A DNA stretch of 64,000 nt, taken from Paenibacillus sanguinis 2301083 = DSM 16941 (GTDB lineage Bacteria; Bacillota; Bacilli; Paenibacillales; Paenibacillaceae). Positions 42,719 through 53,382 of this stretch are shown piece after piece. Under the pieces are notes generated by a model that did not search any database, was not told the DNA's origin, and saw nothing but the letters and a program-made list of their open reading frames with translations. The stretch is taken from contig NZ_KB895378.1 of NCBI RefSeq assembly GCF_000374825.1, positions 1 through 64,000 of the forward strand. Reading direction: 5' to 3'. A program made the position numbers and the translations under genes. Positions within the stretch are counted from its first letter, which is position 1; each line of letters opens with the position of its first letter.

Positions 42719-43621
42719 ATGGCAACAGCCCGGCAGGGAAGCATTTATGTGGAAGGGGAAGAGATTCGGATAACCAATCCTGACAAGCTGCTGTGGCCGG
42801 AACTCGGCATTACCAAAAGCCTGTATCTGGAGAAGCTGACAGAGCTTTCTCCCTATCTGCTCAAAGCCTGCCGCAATCGGCTCTTAACAACGATCCGTTA
42901 TCCGGGAGGGGTTCATGGCAAACACTTTTATCAGAAAAATGCCCCACAGCCCTTGCCTGCCTTCGTCCACACCGCTATCCATGAAGACATCAACTATATC
43001 GTGCTGGACCGACTGGCCACCTTATTATGGCTGGGCAATCTCGCCTGCATTGAATTTCATCCTTCGCTGCATTACGTGGGCGAATCGCTGCCTTGCGAAT
43101 GGATGATGGATCTGGACCCTTCGCTGGAGGAAGAGCCGCGCATTATGGAGGCTGCCGCCATCGTCGGCGAAGCCCTATCCTCCCTTGGCATCGAATCTGT
43201 TCCAAAGACCTCGGGTGCGACCGGCTTGCAAATTATCGTCCCGATTCATTATGGCATCACCTTCGATGAGTTGCGCAGTATCGGCCACTTCGTCGCCAGG
43301 TACGTTACTGAGAAGCATCCCGGGCTCTTTACGATTGAACGGTTAAAAAAAGACCGCGGCGATAAAATCTACGTGGATTACTTGCAGCACTATAGTGGAA
43401 AAACACTGGCTGCCCCTTACACGCCAAGGGCCCGCGTCGCTGCCAGTGTCTCTACTCCGCTAACCTGGGAGGAGGTTCGCCGGGGGCCGCACCCTGCGGA
43501 TTATAATCTCCTGAACATCGCACAGCGCCTGAAGGAGCGCGGTGATTTGCTGGATGCCATCCCTCCGCAGCCTCTGGAATTGATTCTGCAGCACCTCAAG
43601 GGAAAGCGGCCTTTATATTAG
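42719..43621 (+). CDS. ligD: LigD polymerase (archaeo-eukaryotic primase-like domain)
   Basis: A 300-residue NHEJ polymerase/primase. It has TNPDKLLWPELGITK, the template-strand motif GGVHGKHFYQKNAP, the metal-binding MDLDPS (Asp131, Asp133) and KTSGATGLQIIVPI, all typical of LigD_pol. AGGAGG lies eight bases before the ATG at 42719. It extends or fills gaps at ends bound by Ku. The gene stands apart from the ligase as a divergent partner, whereas the Bacillus YkoU fuses both. Confidence 0.95.
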   Translation: MATARQGSIYVEGEEIRITNPDKLLWPELGITKSLYLEKLTELSPYLLKACRNRLLTTIRYPGGVHGKHFYQKNAPQPLPAFVHTAIHEDINYIVLDRLATLLWLGNLACIEFHPSLHYVGESLPCEWMMDLDPSLEEEPRIMEAAAIVGEALSSLGIESVPKTSGATGLQIIVPIHYGITFDELRSIGHFVARYVTEKHPGLFTIERLKKDRGDKIYVDYLQHYSGKTLAAPYTPRARVAASVSTPLTWEEVRRGPHPADYNLLNIAQRLKERGDLLDAIPPQPLELILQHLKGKRPLY

Positions 43622-43702
43622 ACAGGACCGTTTTTTTGACATGATTTAAGAATCATAGGAATAGATAATTAATAGAACCCACAAGAGTAGGGAGGAGATG
43701 CC

Positions 43703-44716
43703 ATGAGGAGTGTTACCCTGCCTAATCCCAACCGGATGACACTGCTTGTTCTTCGGGATGCGGCTCGTCCCGTCAAACAAATTCAAGTGTCCAAGCCGCT
43801 GGTCGTTGCCGTTCCGCTGCTGGCGATATTGTCCATCTCTGGACTGATCGTCAGCCTGCACGTACAGTCGGAGCAAACGATCGGCGCTCTGGAAAGCAAG
43901 CTTGCTACACAGACCCTCGCTTTTGAAGCCGTGGTTACTGACAAGGATGAGGCCATATCACGCTTGCAGAATGAGGTCATCGCTTTGTCCAGCCAATCCG
44001 AGAACATGATGGGGCGTATGGAACGGGTCGCGGAGCTGGAGGCAGAGCTTCAGCAATTCATCAGCAAATATGGCATCAGCGATGCCAAAGAGCTTGGCAA
44101 GCTGTCCTCCCTGCCTGCGGACGAATGGACGGCTGCGGATGCCCCGCAATATGTGCGCACTAGCAGTGTGGGCGGTGAGTTTATCGCTGTTCATGACAAC
44201 GAAATCACGGACCTGGCCCAGCACACCAAAAATGACTTCATCGCCATGAACGAAATGTTGGATGAAATGGAGAAAAACATCCCGGTTACTTTGAAAAAAG
44301 CCCGACAGACACAGCATTCCATTTCCGGTACTCCTTCTGAGTGGCCCACCTTGTCCACCCGCTTGACCTCGAATTTCGGCTACCGCACTGACCCATTCTC
44401 CGGGCGGGCCGCCTTCCATGCGGGCATCGATATTGCCGGGAAGATGGGGGACCCCGTCTATGCCGCCGCTGCGGGCAAGATCGTTACCGCGGACCGCGAC
44501 GGCTCTCACGGCAAGTATATTGTCGTCGAGCATCCCGGAGGCTTGCAGACCTGGTACTTGCATTTAAGCGGCATTGATGTCAACGAAGGAGACGCGGTCA
44601 GAAAGGGACAACGCATCGGCAAGCTGGGCAGTACCGGACGAAGCACGGGCCCCCACCTTCATTTCGAGATCGTCAAGGGTGGCAAAGCGATTGATCCCCT
44701 GCCTTATTTAAAATGA
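43703..44716 (+). CDS. M23 family peptidoglycan endopeptidase (second copy)
   Basis: A 337-residue membrane-anchored M23 protein, the same length and layout as the copy at 35727: a short basic N-terminus, a transmembrane helix (about residues 33-55), a coiled-coil stretch and a C-terminal LytM domain with FHAGIDIAG and GPHLHFEIV. The N-terminal sequence differs (NRMTLLVLRDAARPVKQIQV), so the duplication is not recent. GGGAGGAGA precedes the ATG. It is 15 bases before a bactofilin gene, as the first copy is adjacent to its own. Confidence 0.92.
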   Translation: MRSVTLPNPNRMTLLVLRDAARPVKQIQVSKPLVVAVPLLAILSISGLIVSLHVQSEQTIGALESKLATQTLAFEAVVTDKDEAISRLQNEVIALSSQSENMMGRMERVAELEAELQQFISKYGISDAKELGKLSSLPADEWTAADAPQYVRTSSVGGEFIAVHDNEITDLAQHTKNDFIAMNEMLDEMEKNIPVTLKKARQTQHSISGTPSEWPTLSTRLTSNFGYRTDPFSGRAAFHAGIDIAGKMGDPVYAAAAGKIVTADRDGSHGKYIVVEHPGGLQTWYLHLSGIDVNEGDAVRKGQRIGKLGSTGRSTGPHLHFEIVKGGKAIDPLPYLK

Positions 44717-44731
44717 AAGGAGAGCCTGTTC

Positions 44732-45139
44732 ATGTTCAAAGAGACGAAGAAGTCCACAACCGACACGCTTATTGGTCAAGGCAGCCTGTTTGAAGGCAAG
44801 CTCGAATGCAAATCCAATCTGCGAGTAGAAGGTCAAGTTCACGGAGAAATCAATTGTCTCGGGCAAGTGGTCATCGGCAAGACAGGTGAAGTTCAGTCAA
44901 GCATCAAGGGTGCCGATGTTGTTGTAGCTGGCACGGTTTTCGGGGACATTTCTACCTCCGGCCGGTTAACGATCGCAGACAGCGGCCGGGTTGTTGGCGA
45001 TGTCCATGTTGCCAAGCTGGTTATTATCGAAGGCGGCGCTCTGAACGGTATGAGCAGAATGGAGAAGCCGGCGCCTGCCGTCACCCAAACAGCCGGTAAG
45101 GAAAAAGGCAAAAACCAACCCCAAGCGGAAGCGGGGTAA
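44732..45139 (+). CDS. Bactofilin (second copy)
   Basis: A 135-residue bactofilin with the same beta-helix pattern as the first: TDTLIGQGSLFEGKLECKSNL, VEGQVHGEINCLGQVVIGK, VVVAGTVFGDIST and VVGDVHVAKLVIIEGGALNG. It has a short Lys/Gln/Ala tail. AAAGGAG lies eight bases before the ATG. With the preceding M23 gene it repeats the gene pair of 35727-37207. Confidence 0.92.
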   Translation: MFKETKKSTTDTLIGQGSLFEGKLECKSNLRVEGQVHGEINCLGQVVIGKTGEVQSSIKGADVVVAGTVFGDISTSGRLTIADSGRVVGDVHVAKLVIIEGGALNGMSRMEKPAPAVTQTAGKEKGKNQPQAEAG

Positions 45140-45183
45140 TGGAGCTTAAGCATACAAGCAGAATTATATCGCACGCGAACGCG

Positions 45184-45228
45184 AAAAAAGTTCCCACGCC
45201 GGATAAGGCAATGGGAACTTTTGGTTTT
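45184..45228 (+). terminator. Terminator after the second bactofilin
   Basis: AAAAGTTCCCA (inner GCC/GGC) pairs with TGGGAACTTTT, followed by GGTTTTTGGG. It also faces the gltB stop at 45248. Confidence 0.85.
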
Positions 45229-45247
45229 TGGGCAAGCATGGTAATCC

Positions 45248-48200
45248 TTATTTGGTTGGAGCCAACTCACGTGTGCTGGCTTCAAAAGCGGCAAGCAATG
45301 CGGCATCGCCACGAAGCCCCTCATTCTCCACCTTGCGGATTTGCTCCATCATCCGCTTGTAATCCTTCGGAATGACGCGGACGAATTTAGGCAGGAACTT
45401 CTCCCACTCATCCAGCATACGGCGTCCCACTGGACTATCGGTATATAGAACGTGACGGCTGATCAAGGTGCGAAGCTGGTCAGCTTCGGCAGGGTCCTCC
45501 ACCGATTCCAGAAGCACCATTTCCAGATTGCAGCGATTCACGAAGTCTCCCTCTTCATCCAGCACATAAGCGATCCCGCCAGACATGCCTGCCGCGAAGT
45601 TGCGGCCTGTGCCGCCAAGTACAACCACGCGACCTCCAGTCATGTACTCACAGCCATGATCGCCCACGCCCTCAACCACAACATTGGCCCCGGAGTTGCG
45701 GACGGCAAAGCGTTCACCAGCAATACCACGGATGTAAGCCTCTCCGCTAGTCGCGCCATAGAAGGAGGTATTCCCGAGAATGATATTCTCTTCCGCACGG
45801 AACGTAGCACGCGGCGATGGCTTCACGATGATCTTGCCCCCCGACAAGCCCTTGCCGGTGTAATCGTTGGCATCCCCTTCCACGCTGAGCGTCATTCCCT
45901 TCGGTACAAAGGCACCAAAGCTTAAGCCCGCCGAACCTTCAAAGTGGAACGTAATCGTATCCTCGGGCAATCCCTCAAGACCATACCGGCGCGTCACCTC
46001 GCTGCCGACAATCGTACCTGTAGCGCGATTGACATTGCAGATCGGCAAGCGGGCACTCACTGCTTCTCTACGCTCCAACGCAGGTGCAGCAAGCTCCAGC
46101 ATCCTCGACATATCCAGCGTTTCTTCCAGACCGTGGTTTTGCTGCTTGGTGCAATAACGGCTGCTGCCTTCCGGAAGCTTCGGCATATGAAGCAGCGAGC
46201 GAAGGTCAACGCCTTGCTTCTTCCAATGCCCCTCTACCTTCACGGCATCCAGACAATCGGTCCGGCCGATCATCTCCTCCAGGCTGCGGAAGCCGAGCTC
46301 CGACATCCATTCCCGCAAATCCTCCGCCACAAAGGTCATAAAATTCACGACATGCTGCGGGTCTCCGGCAAAGTTCTTGCGCAGCTCCGGATTTTGCGTA
46401 GCTACGCCTACCGGGCAGGTATCAAGCTGGCATACACGCATCATGATGCAGCCAACCGCTACGAGCGGTGCGGTGGAGAAGCCATATTCCTCAGCCCCTA
46501 GCAGGGCAGCAACAGCAAGGTCGCGCCCGTTCAGCATCTTCCCGTCTGTCTCCAGCACAACGCGATCCCGGAGGTTGTTAAGCATCAAGGTTTGATGTGT
46601 TTCGGCAAGCCCCAATTCCCACGGCAAGCCGGCATGACGGATGGAGCTTTGCGGCGATGCGCCAGTTCCTCCGTCATAGCCGCTGACCAGGATAACATCC
46701 GCCCGGCCCTTGGCTACCCCGGCAGCAATCGTGCCGACACCCGCCTCGGAGACAAGCTTGACATTGATGCGAGCCCGAGGATTGGCGTTTTTGAGATCAA
46801 AGATCAATTCAGCCAAATCCTCAATAGAATAAATGTCATGATGGGGTGGCGGCGAAATCAGTCCTACGCCTGGCGTCGAGCCACGTACCTCGGCAACCCA
46901 TGGGTAGACCTTCCGTCCAGGAAGCTGTCCGCCTTCCCCTGGCTTCGCCCCCTGAGCCATCTTGATCTGGATTTCGTCGGCATTCACCAGATAGTTCGAC
47001 GTCACGCCGAACCGTCCGGAGGCCACCTGCTTGATCGCGCTTCGGCGCAAATCGCCGTTCGCATCCGGTACGAAACGTGCCGGGTCTTCCCCGCCTTCGC
47101 CGGTATTGCTCTTGCCGCCGATGCGATTCATTGCGATGGCAATCGTCTCATGCGCCTCCTTGCTAATGGACCCGTAGGACATCGCCCCGGTCTTGAAGCG
47201 GCGCATGATCGAAGCCGCAGATTCCACTTCCTCCAGCGGCACCTTCGGTCCGGCTGCCTTCAGCTCCAGCAGGGAACGCAGCGTCAGATGCTTCTGATTC
47301 TCCCCTTGGACCAGCTCGGCGAACTTCTTGTACAGAGCATAATCTCCTGTCCGTACGGCCTGCTGCAGCAAATGTACAGTCTGTGGATTGAAGAGATGCT
47401 CTTCGCCCCCGCTGCGCCATTGATATTCCCCGATGGAATCCAGCACCTTGTCATTGCCGTCTTTATCGGTGAAAGCCCGGAAATGATGTGCCAGCGTCTC
47501 GGCGGCAACCTCCGGCAAGCCGATCCCGCCGATGCGGGAAGGCGTCCAGGTGAAGTAGCGGTCTATAAATGATGACTCCAGCCCAACCGCCTCGAATATT
47601 TGTGCCCCACGGTACGATTGAATCGTGGAAATGCCCATTTTGGACAACGTTTTGAGAACGCCCTTCGTGGCTGCTTTAATAAAGTTATAAACAGCCTTCT
47701 CATGGGTAATGCCTTGCAGCATATGCTGAGCGATCATATCCTTCAATGACTCGAAAGCCAGATACGGATTTACCGCGCTTACACCATAGCCCAGCAGTAG
47801 GGCGAAATGATGCACTTCACGCGGCTCGCCGGATTCCAGCAGCAAGCTGACCTTGGTCCGCGTTTCCTGACGAATCAGATGATGCTGCAGGCAGGAAACG
47901 GCCAGTAATGCCGGGATAGCAGCATTCTCCGCATCCATCCCCCGGTCCGACAGGATAATGATGTTATGGCCCTTGGCAATGACCCGGTCAGCAGCTTCGC
48001 ACAGGGTATCCAGTGCTTGACGAAGCCCTTCCGCCCCTTCGGCCGCCGGGAACAGAATTGGAATCGTAATGGATTTGAAGCCAGGGCGGCGTACATGACG
48101 AATCTTGGCAAAATCCTCATTGGACAAAATCGGCGAGTCCAGACGGATCTGACGACAGCTCTCCGGCTCCGGATTAAGCAGGTCGCGCTCGGGTCCAATC

Positions 48201-49843
48201 GTAGTCACCGTTGAGGTAATCAGTTCTTCACGAATGGCATCAATCGGCGGGTTGGTTACCTGAGCGAACATTTGCTTGAAGTAGTTATAGAGACGCTGCG
48301 GCTGCTCCGACAATACGGCAATCGGTGCATCATAACCCATGGAGACCAGGTTCTCCTGCCCCGTCATCGCCATCGGCTCCAGCACCTTGCGCAAGTCCTC
48401 ATACGTATAGCCAAAGGCCATTTGCCGCTGCGAGATATTCTCATGACTTACCGGCGGCAACTCCTTCGCGTCGGGCAAATCCTCTAGTTCGACCAAGTGT
48501 TCGTCCAGCCATTGGCGATAAGGCTGCTCAGCAGCAATGGCTGCCTTCACTTCCTCATCGGAAATGATCCGTCCCTCCTTGGTATCGACCAGCAGCATCC
48601 GTCCTGGACGAAGACGGTCCTTATAGAGTATATCCTCGGCTGGAATGTCCAGTACGCCTACTTCGGAGGACAATACGATCAGATCGTTTTTGGTCACGTA
48701 ATAACGCGAAGGGCGCAAGCCGTTGCGGTCCAGAATCGCTCCGATCTGGATACCATCGGTAAAGCCCATAGCTGCAGGGCCATCCCATGGCTCCATCAAG
48801 GTGCTGTGGTATTCGTAGAACGCCTTCTTGTCCTGGTCCATATCCTTCTGTCCACCCCAAGGCTCAGGCACCATCATCATGGCGACATGCGGCAGGGAAC
48901 GTCCGCTCAGATACAAGAATTCAAACGTATTATCAAACATAGCCGTGTCGGAGCCATCCGGGTTAATGATTGGCTTGACCTTCTCCAGATCGGCGCCAAA
49001 CGCCTCGCTCTTGAACATCGACTGCCGGGCACGCATCCAGTTCACGTTACCGCGCAACGTATTAATTTCCCCGTTGTGGATCATGAAGCGATACGGATGC
49101 GCGCGCTCCCAGCTTGGGAATGTATTGGTACTGAAGCGAGAGTGCACCAGGGCAATGGCCGACTCCAGCGCTTCCTGCTTCAAGTCCAGATAAAACTGCC
49201 CCACCTGCTCGGTGGTCAGCATCCCTTTATACACAATTTTACGGCATGACAGACTGGACACGTAAAAAGCATCGCCCTCTTCCGAGCCGCTATAACGAAT
49301 CGCTAGCTCGGCCCGGCGGCGGATGACATAGAGCTTGCGCTCAAAATCCAGATCGTCCGTAAGCTCTGCCGAGCGGCCGATAAAAATTTGACGAACAAAC
49401 GGCTTGGCCGCCTTGGCCGACTTACCCAGCATATCATCACAGGTCGGCACCGTCCGAAAGCCCAGCACGCGTTGTCCTTCCGCTTCAACAATGCGTGCAA
49501 GCTCCGTTTCTTGACTGGCACGAACCGCCTCGTCATGCGGCAGGAACAACATGCCTACACCATACTGGCCGGCTTCTGGAAGAACAAAGCCATGCTTCTG
49601 TGCTTCCTCCGCAAAAAAGCGATGCGGAATTTGCAGTAAAATACCTGCCCCATCTCCCGAATTGGGCTCACTGCCTTGCCCGCCCCGGTGCTCCATATTC
49701 GCCAGCATCGTCAAGGCCTGACTGACAATATCGTGTGAGGCGTTTCCCTTGATATGAGCGACGAAGCCCATACCGCAAGCGTCTTTTTCAAAAGCGGGAT
49801 CATACAATCCCTGCTTGATCGGTGTATCGGTATGTTTCATCAT
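45248..49843 (-). CDS. gltB: Glutamate synthase large subunit
   Basis: A 1531-residue GOGAT large subunit. The N-terminal Ntn-amidotransferase domain begins after a short propeptide with [12 protein letters not shown] (nucleophile Cys). The synthase domain has the FMN and 2-oxoglutarate sites ([42 protein letters not shown]), and the [3Fe-4S] cysteines are in [15 protein letters not shown]. The C-terminal GXGXG beta-helix domain ends it. It converts glutamine and 2-oxoglutarate to glutamate. I chose the ATG at 49843 (AAAGGG upstream), next to a TTG at 49852. No gltD small-subunit gene lies in this window. Confidence 0.97.
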   Translation of the reverse strand: MMKHTDTPIKQGLYDPAFEKDACGMGFVAHIKGNASHDIVSQALTMLANMEHRGGQGSEPNSGDGAGILLQIPHRFFAEEAQKHGFVLPEAGQYGVGMLFLPHDEAVRASQETELARIVEAEGQRVLGFRTVPTCDDMLGKSAKAAKPFVRQIFIGRSAELTDDLDFERKLYVIRRRAELAIRYSGSEEGDAFYVSSLSCRKIVYKGMLTTEQVGQFYLDLKQEALESAIALVHSRFSTNTFPSWERAHPYRFMIHNGEINTLRGNVNWMRARQSMFKSEAFGADLEKVKPIINPDGSDTAMFDNTFEFLYLSGRSLPHVAMMMVPEPWGGQKDMDQDKKAFYEYHSTLMEPWDGPAAMGFTDGIQIGAILDRNGLRPSRYYVTKNDLIVLSSEVGVLDIPAEDILYKDRLRPGRMLLVDTKEGRIISDEEVKAAIAAEQPYRQWLDEHLVELEDLPDAKELPPVSHENISQRQMAFGYTYEDLRKVLEPMAMTGQENLVSMGYDAPIAVLSEQPQRLYNYFKQMFAQVTNPPIDAIREELITSTVTTIGPERDLLNPEPESCRQIRLDSPILSNEDFAKIRHVRRPGFKSITIPILFPAAEGAEGLRQALDTLCEAADRVIAKGHNIIILSDRGMDAENAAIPALLAVSCLQHHLIRQETRTKVSLLLESGEPREVHHFALLLGYGVSAVNPYLAFESLKDMIAQHMLQGITHEKAVYNFIKAATKGVLKTLSKMGISTIQSYRGAQIFEAVGLESSFIDRYFTWTPSRIGGIGLPEVAAETLAHHFRAFTDKDGNDKVLDSIGEYQWRSGGEEHLFNPQTVHLLQQAVRTGDYALYKKFAELVQGENQKHLTLRSLLELKAAGPKVPLEEVESAASIMRRFKTGAMSYGSISKEAHETIAIAMNRIGGKSNTGEGGEDPARFVPDANGDLRRSAIKQVASGRFGVTSNYLVNADEIQIKMAQGAKPGEGGQLPGRKVYPWVAEVRGSTPGVGLISPPPHHDIYSIEDLAELIFDLKNANPRARINVKLVSEAGVGTIAAGVAKGRADVILVSGYDGGTGASPQSSIRHAGLPWELGLAETHQTLMLNNLRDRVVLETDGKMLNGRDLAVAALLGAEEYGFSTAPLVAVGCIMMRVCQLDTCPVGVATQNPELRKNFAGDPQHVVNFMTFVAEDLREWMSELGFRSLEEMIGRTDCLDAVKVEGHWKKQGVDLRSLLHMPKLPEGSSRYCTKQQNHGLEETLDMSRMLELAAPALERREAVSARLPICNVNRATGTIVGSEVTRRYGLEGLPEDTITFHFEGSAGLSFGAFVPKGMTLSVEGDANDYTGKGLSGGKIIVKPSPRATFRAEENIILGNTSFYGATSGEAYIRGIAGERFAVRNSGANVVVEGVGDHGCEYMTGGRVVVLGGTGRNFAAGMSGGIAYVLDEEGDFVNRCNLEMVLLESVEDPAEADQLRTLISRHVLYTDSPVGRRMLDEWEKFLPKFVRVIPKDYKRMMEQIRKVENEGLRGDAALLAAFEASTRELAPTK

Positions 49844-49920
49844 CTGACGCAACCCTTTCTTCAGCCGGATAAGCCCGGACCCATCTTTCCTTTTATTCTA
49901 ACGGAAAATGTCAGTTGTGT

Positions 49921-49952
49921 TTTTGCACTATATTCTCTTTATTTTGCACTAT
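49921..49952. promoter_or_regulatory. Direct repeats upstream of gltB
   Basis: Two identical TTTTGCACTAT units (49921-49931 and 49942-49952) start 21 bases apart, two helical turns, so proteins bound at both would lie on the same face. They are 75-110 bases upstream of the gltB start. A nitrogen- or carbon-responsive regulator is plausible, but no known consensus fits. The remainder to 50230 shows no gene. Confidence 0.45.
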
Positions 49953-50230
49953 TGATTAGAAATTTCAGACAAATGAGCACAGCTCGTCCAAATTAGCCCC
50001 CTGCACATAGCAGCATGTTCATCTATAGTGAAAATCATCCAGGGTCTTCCCTCTGGATAATCTAACTTTCCAGCTTGTACTTTTTTACAGAAGAAAAAGG
50101 GATCGCAGGTGAGTAGTGACGGCGGTATAAAATTGGTTGCGAATGATAGCTGGCTGCTATTCCAATTCCTTGTCCTGCTTGAGTTCCCCGACCTAAGTCC
50201 AGCAGCAGACCAGTCCATAGACTCTGTATA

Positions 50231-50259
50231 TTGACACAGAAACGCAATACACTTAATAG
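50231..50259 (+). promoter_or_regulatory. Promoter of the MGDG-synthase-type gene
   Basis: TTGACA at 50231-50236 with TAATAG at 50254-50259, 17 bases apart, about 45 bases before the ATG. Confidence 0.5.
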
Positions 50260-50302
50260 CAGAGTACAAATATGGAATAAGTGTGGGGGGCAGGCGATAA
50301 AT

Positions 50303-51460
50303 ATGCGGAAGAGAAGAGTGCTGATCTTATCTGAGGGATTTGGAAGTGGCCATACGCAAGCCGGATATGCGCTGGCAGCCGGGCTCAAACGGAAAAATCC
50401 GCAAATTCACACAAAGGTAATGGAGCTGGGATCATTTCTGAACCCGAAGGTTGCTCCTTTAATACTGGCCGCTTATCGCATGACGGTAAATACCAGCCCT
50501 GCGCTGGTGGGCAAGTTCTACTATAAAAAATATGAGAAGCCCATGGGCGGGCTCACCCGACTGGCATTACATAAGATGTTCTATCAGCATACGTTGCAGG
50601 TGATTCAGCAGCTCAATCCCGATCTGATCGTGTGCACTCATCCGATTCCCAACGCTATTGTGGCCCATCTGAAAGCGACCAAACGCCTGAATGTGCCACT
50701 TTGCACCCTGATCACCGATTACGATGCCCATGGTTCCTGGATTAGTCCCGGCACCGATGTTTTCCTGGTCTCTGCCCCTGAGGTCAGAGCTTTGCTAATT
50801 GCACGCGGTGTGGAACCAGCCAAAATTCGCAGCACAGGGATTCCCGTCCACCCCGACTTCTGGGGAAGACAGGCCCCATCCGTTGCCCGAGCCGAGTTAG
50901 GGCTTCAGGATATCCCCACTGTACTTGTTATGGGAGGGGGCTGGGGACTGCCGGTAGAGGATGATTTGCTCAGCAAGCTGACAGCCTGGAGCGACAGAGT
51001 GCAAATTGTGTGCTGCGTCGGAAACAACGAGAAGCTTGCAGCCAAGCTGCGTTCTGATCCCAGATTCCAGCACCCGAATGTTAAGGTCATCGGATTTACG
51101 CGAGAGATCAGCAAGTGGATGGATGCCTCCAACGTGCTGATTACGAAACCGGGAGGAATGACCTGCACCGAAGGTATGGCCAAGGGCATTCCCATGCTGT
51201 TCTTTGAGTCCATCCCAGGTCAGGAGGAGAAGAACCGTGAATTCTTCCTGAAGCACGGCTTTGGAGCGGAGTTAACCTCTCCTTCCATGCTGGACGAGAG
51301 GTTGGGAGCACTGCTTGAGCGGACCGGAAACGCCCGGAGCAAAAAGGTGGCGACGATGCGAGCGGGCTATCAACCTGATTCCTGCGCCGATGTGGTCGCT
51401 GGGTTGCTGCACCCCTTAGCTGCAAGCACGCCATCCCATACGCTCCGCGTTTTATGCTAA
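50303..51460 (+). CDS. MGDG-synthase-type glycosyltransferase (UgtP/MurG-like)
   Basis: A 385-residue GT28-type glycosyltransferase with an N-terminal MGDG_synth domain. It starts RKRRVLILSEGFGSGHTQAG, the glycine-rich loop of UgtP and MurG families, and its C-terminal half has VLVMGGGWGLP and the UDP-sugar loop ITKPGGMTCTEGMAKGIPML. It probably adds glucose or galactose to diacylglycerol or a related lipid; specificity cannot be told. The ATG at 50303 follows GGGGGGCAGG; the frame is open to 50231, which is inside the promoter. It has no operon partner. Confidence 0.88.
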   Translation: MRKRRVLILSEGFGSGHTQAGYALAAGLKRKNPQIHTKVMELGSFLNPKVAPLILAAYRMTVNTSPALVGKFYYKKYEKPMGGLTRLALHKMFYQHTLQVIQQLNPDLIVCTHPIPNAIVAHLKATKRLNVPLCTLITDYDAHGSWISPGTDVFLVSAPEVRALLIARGVEPAKIRSTGIPVHPDFWGRQAPSVARAELGLQDIPTVLVMGGGWGLPVEDDLLSKLTAWSDRVQIVCCVGNNEKLAAKLRSDPRFQHPNVKVIGFTREISKWMDASNVLITKPGGMTCTEGMAKGIPMLFFESIPGQEEKNREFFLKHGFGAELTSPSMLDERLGALLERTGNARSKKVATMRAGYQPDSCADVVAGLLHPLAASTPSHTLRVLC

Positions 51461-51606
51461 GCAGGCTTGATTTCTCACACAATTCTCAATTAATAGCATT
51501 GCCAGTGCGTTAAGTTACACCCTTCTCCTGCTCTTCTGGATATAATCTGACTTAGGCCTAATTACATATATAGCGATTATAGCTGGGTCAAGATAGGAGA
51601 GGTAAC

Positions 51607-53304
51607 ATGAGCTTTGCACAAAAAATTGCCTACGTGCTGATCGGGCTGCTGCTTCTGGTCGGTTCATTAATCGGTTTGTTCAGCTATCAAGTCACCTACC
51701 GTCAGGTAGAAGAGTCTGCAGGCATTGAAACGGTCGGATGCGCCAATATTACTACCGGATTATTTGACACCGGCGATATCGAGCGCCTCGTTCAAGGAGA
51801 TACCTCCGGACTGGAGGAACTGGAGACTAGACTGAACTGGACGGTAGAACACAAGCCGCTGTTCAAGGAATCGTTTCTGATGTCGCTGGACGGTACGATT
51901 CTGGCCGCCGACCAAAATCTGAAAGCCCGGGGATACCAGGCTGGGGATACCTTTCATTTCAGCGATGAGGATCGTGAGATGATTGCTTCGATGAAGCACT
52001 CCGTATATACGAAGGTGTATTCCTATGATGGAGCCGAGCTGCTCAGCGGCTACGGACCGATATACAAAAACCACGATCCGCAGCAAGAAATCATCGGTCT
52101 GATGGTCATTAATTTTGATGCTTCTATTATTAGCGACAGAACACGGGACATCTTGATGCTGCCTTTTATGATCGGAGCCATCGTCTTCGTCTTGGCTGTT
52201 CTGTTCGTCTACTTCTTCATTCATCGGATGATTCGTCCACTGGAGAAGCTCTCCAAGCAAGTGGAGCTGGTCGCTCAAGGCGACTTGACCGTACAACCGC
52301 TTCTTGTCAAGAGCAAGGATGAGGTGGGTCGCCTGACCTACAGCATCGCAGAAATGATCACCAGCCTGCGGGAGCTGATTGCCGAGGTGAATGATACTTC
52401 GATGCAAGTAGCCGCATCTTCCGAGCAACTCTCCGCCAGCGCCGAGCAGACGGGAACCGCCAGCGAGCATAGTGTCAGCATTTCGCAAGCGCTGGCACAG
52501 GGTGCCGAGCTGCAATTGCAAAACCTCGAGTCCGGGTCGATGGCCCTGCATGAGATGTCTAACCGAATCGGACACATTGCTCAGCATGCTGTAAATGTGT
52601 CCGGGTCAGCCCAGCAAGCCTCCGCCGCCTCCGATGAAGGCGCGTTAGCCATTCGTTCGAGTGTGCAGCAAATGGCTACGATGGAATCGAAGATTGTGGA
52701 TTTATCCAGCACGATCGAAGAGTTAAGCAGCCATTCCAAAGAAGTGCAGGGTATCCTCGATATTATGACCGAGATTGCCGCCGAGACAAATCTGCTAGCC
52801 CTGAATGCTTCCATTGAAGCAGCCCGGGCCGGAGAATACGGAAGCGGCTTTGCAGTCGTGGCTTCCTCTGTACGCAAGCTCGCAGAGCGCTCCACCGCCT
52901 CGGCTGGGCAGATTGCCCAACTGGTCGCGCTGATTGTCCAGCGTATGGAGTTGGCTGGTGTAGCCATGGGCGAGACGGTCCAAGAAGTGAAGCGCGGCTC
53001 CGAGCTTGTGCAACGTGCAGGTGATTCGTTCGAGCAAGTCGAGGAAGCCGCTCAGTCCACAGCCGAAGCGATCACGGATGTAAGCGAAAGTGTAAGTCTG
53101 CTTGCGGCAAGCTCGGACAAGCTGGTTGCCTCCATCGATGAAATCGTGCGCTTTGCCAATGAGACAGTCAGCAGTGCACAGGACATGTCTGCTTCCTCCC
53201 AAGAACAGCTCGCCTCCATTCAGGAGGTTGATGCCTCAGCCAACTTGCTATCCAGCCTGGCCGAGAAGCTGCACGAGCTGATTGAGCGCTTTAAGGTAGC
53301 TTGA
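51607..53304 (+). CDS. Methyl-accepting chemotaxis protein
   Basis: A 565-residue chemoreceptor. TM1 (about 7-28) and TM2 (about 184-205) bound an extracellular sensor of roughly 155 residues (a CACHE-like domain), followed by a HAMP domain (206-260) and a signalling coiled coil. The highly conserved hairpin tip is [21 protein letters not shown] and onward (389-430). It senses an unidentified ligand and signals to CheA. A strong site (GGAGAGG) precedes the ATG. No other che genes lie in the window. Confidence 0.94.
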   Translation: MSFAQKIAYVLIGLLLLVGSLIGLFSYQVTYRQVEESAGIETVGCANITTGLFDTGDIERLVQGDTSGLEELETRLNWTVEHKPLFKESFLMSLDGTILAADQNLKARGYQAGDTFHFSDEDREMIASMKHSVYTKVYSYDGAELLSGYGPIYKNHDPQQEIIGLMVINFDASIISDRTRDILMLPFMIGAIVFVLAVLFVYFFIHRMIRPLEKLSKQVELVAQGDLTVQPLLVKSKDEVGRLTYSIAEMITSLRELIAEVNDTSMQVAASSEQLSASAEQTGTASEHSVSISQALAQGAELQLQNLESGSMALHEMSNRIGHIAQHAVNVSGSAQQASAASDEGALAIRSSVQQMATMESKIVDLSSTIEELSSHSKEVQGILDIMTEIAAETNLLALNASIEAARAGEYGSGFAVVASSVRKLAERSTASAGQIAQLVALIVQRMELAGVAMGETVQEVKRGSELVQRAGDSFEQVEEAAQSTAEAITDVSESVSLLAASSDKLVASIDEIVRFANETVSSAQDMSASSQEQLASIQEVDASANLLSSLAEKLHELIERFKVA

Positions 53305-53325
53305 TTCAACGTAATAGATAGATGC

Positions 53326-53382
53326 AAAAAGGTGTGCCACGGCTTCCTGTAACTCAGGAAAGCAGCGGCACACCTTTTTTAT
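53326..53382. terminator. Bidirectional terminator
   Basis: AAAAAGGTGTGCC pairs with GGCACACCTTTTTT, with an inner CCTG/CAGG stem. It ends the chemoreceptor transcript and overlaps the end of the convergent ABC ATPase gene. Confidence 0.88.

Noticed and set aside
46592..47572. A long plus-strand frame inside gltB
   Set aside because: It lies entirely within the reading frame of glutamate synthase on the opposite strand; no ribosome site or family motif.
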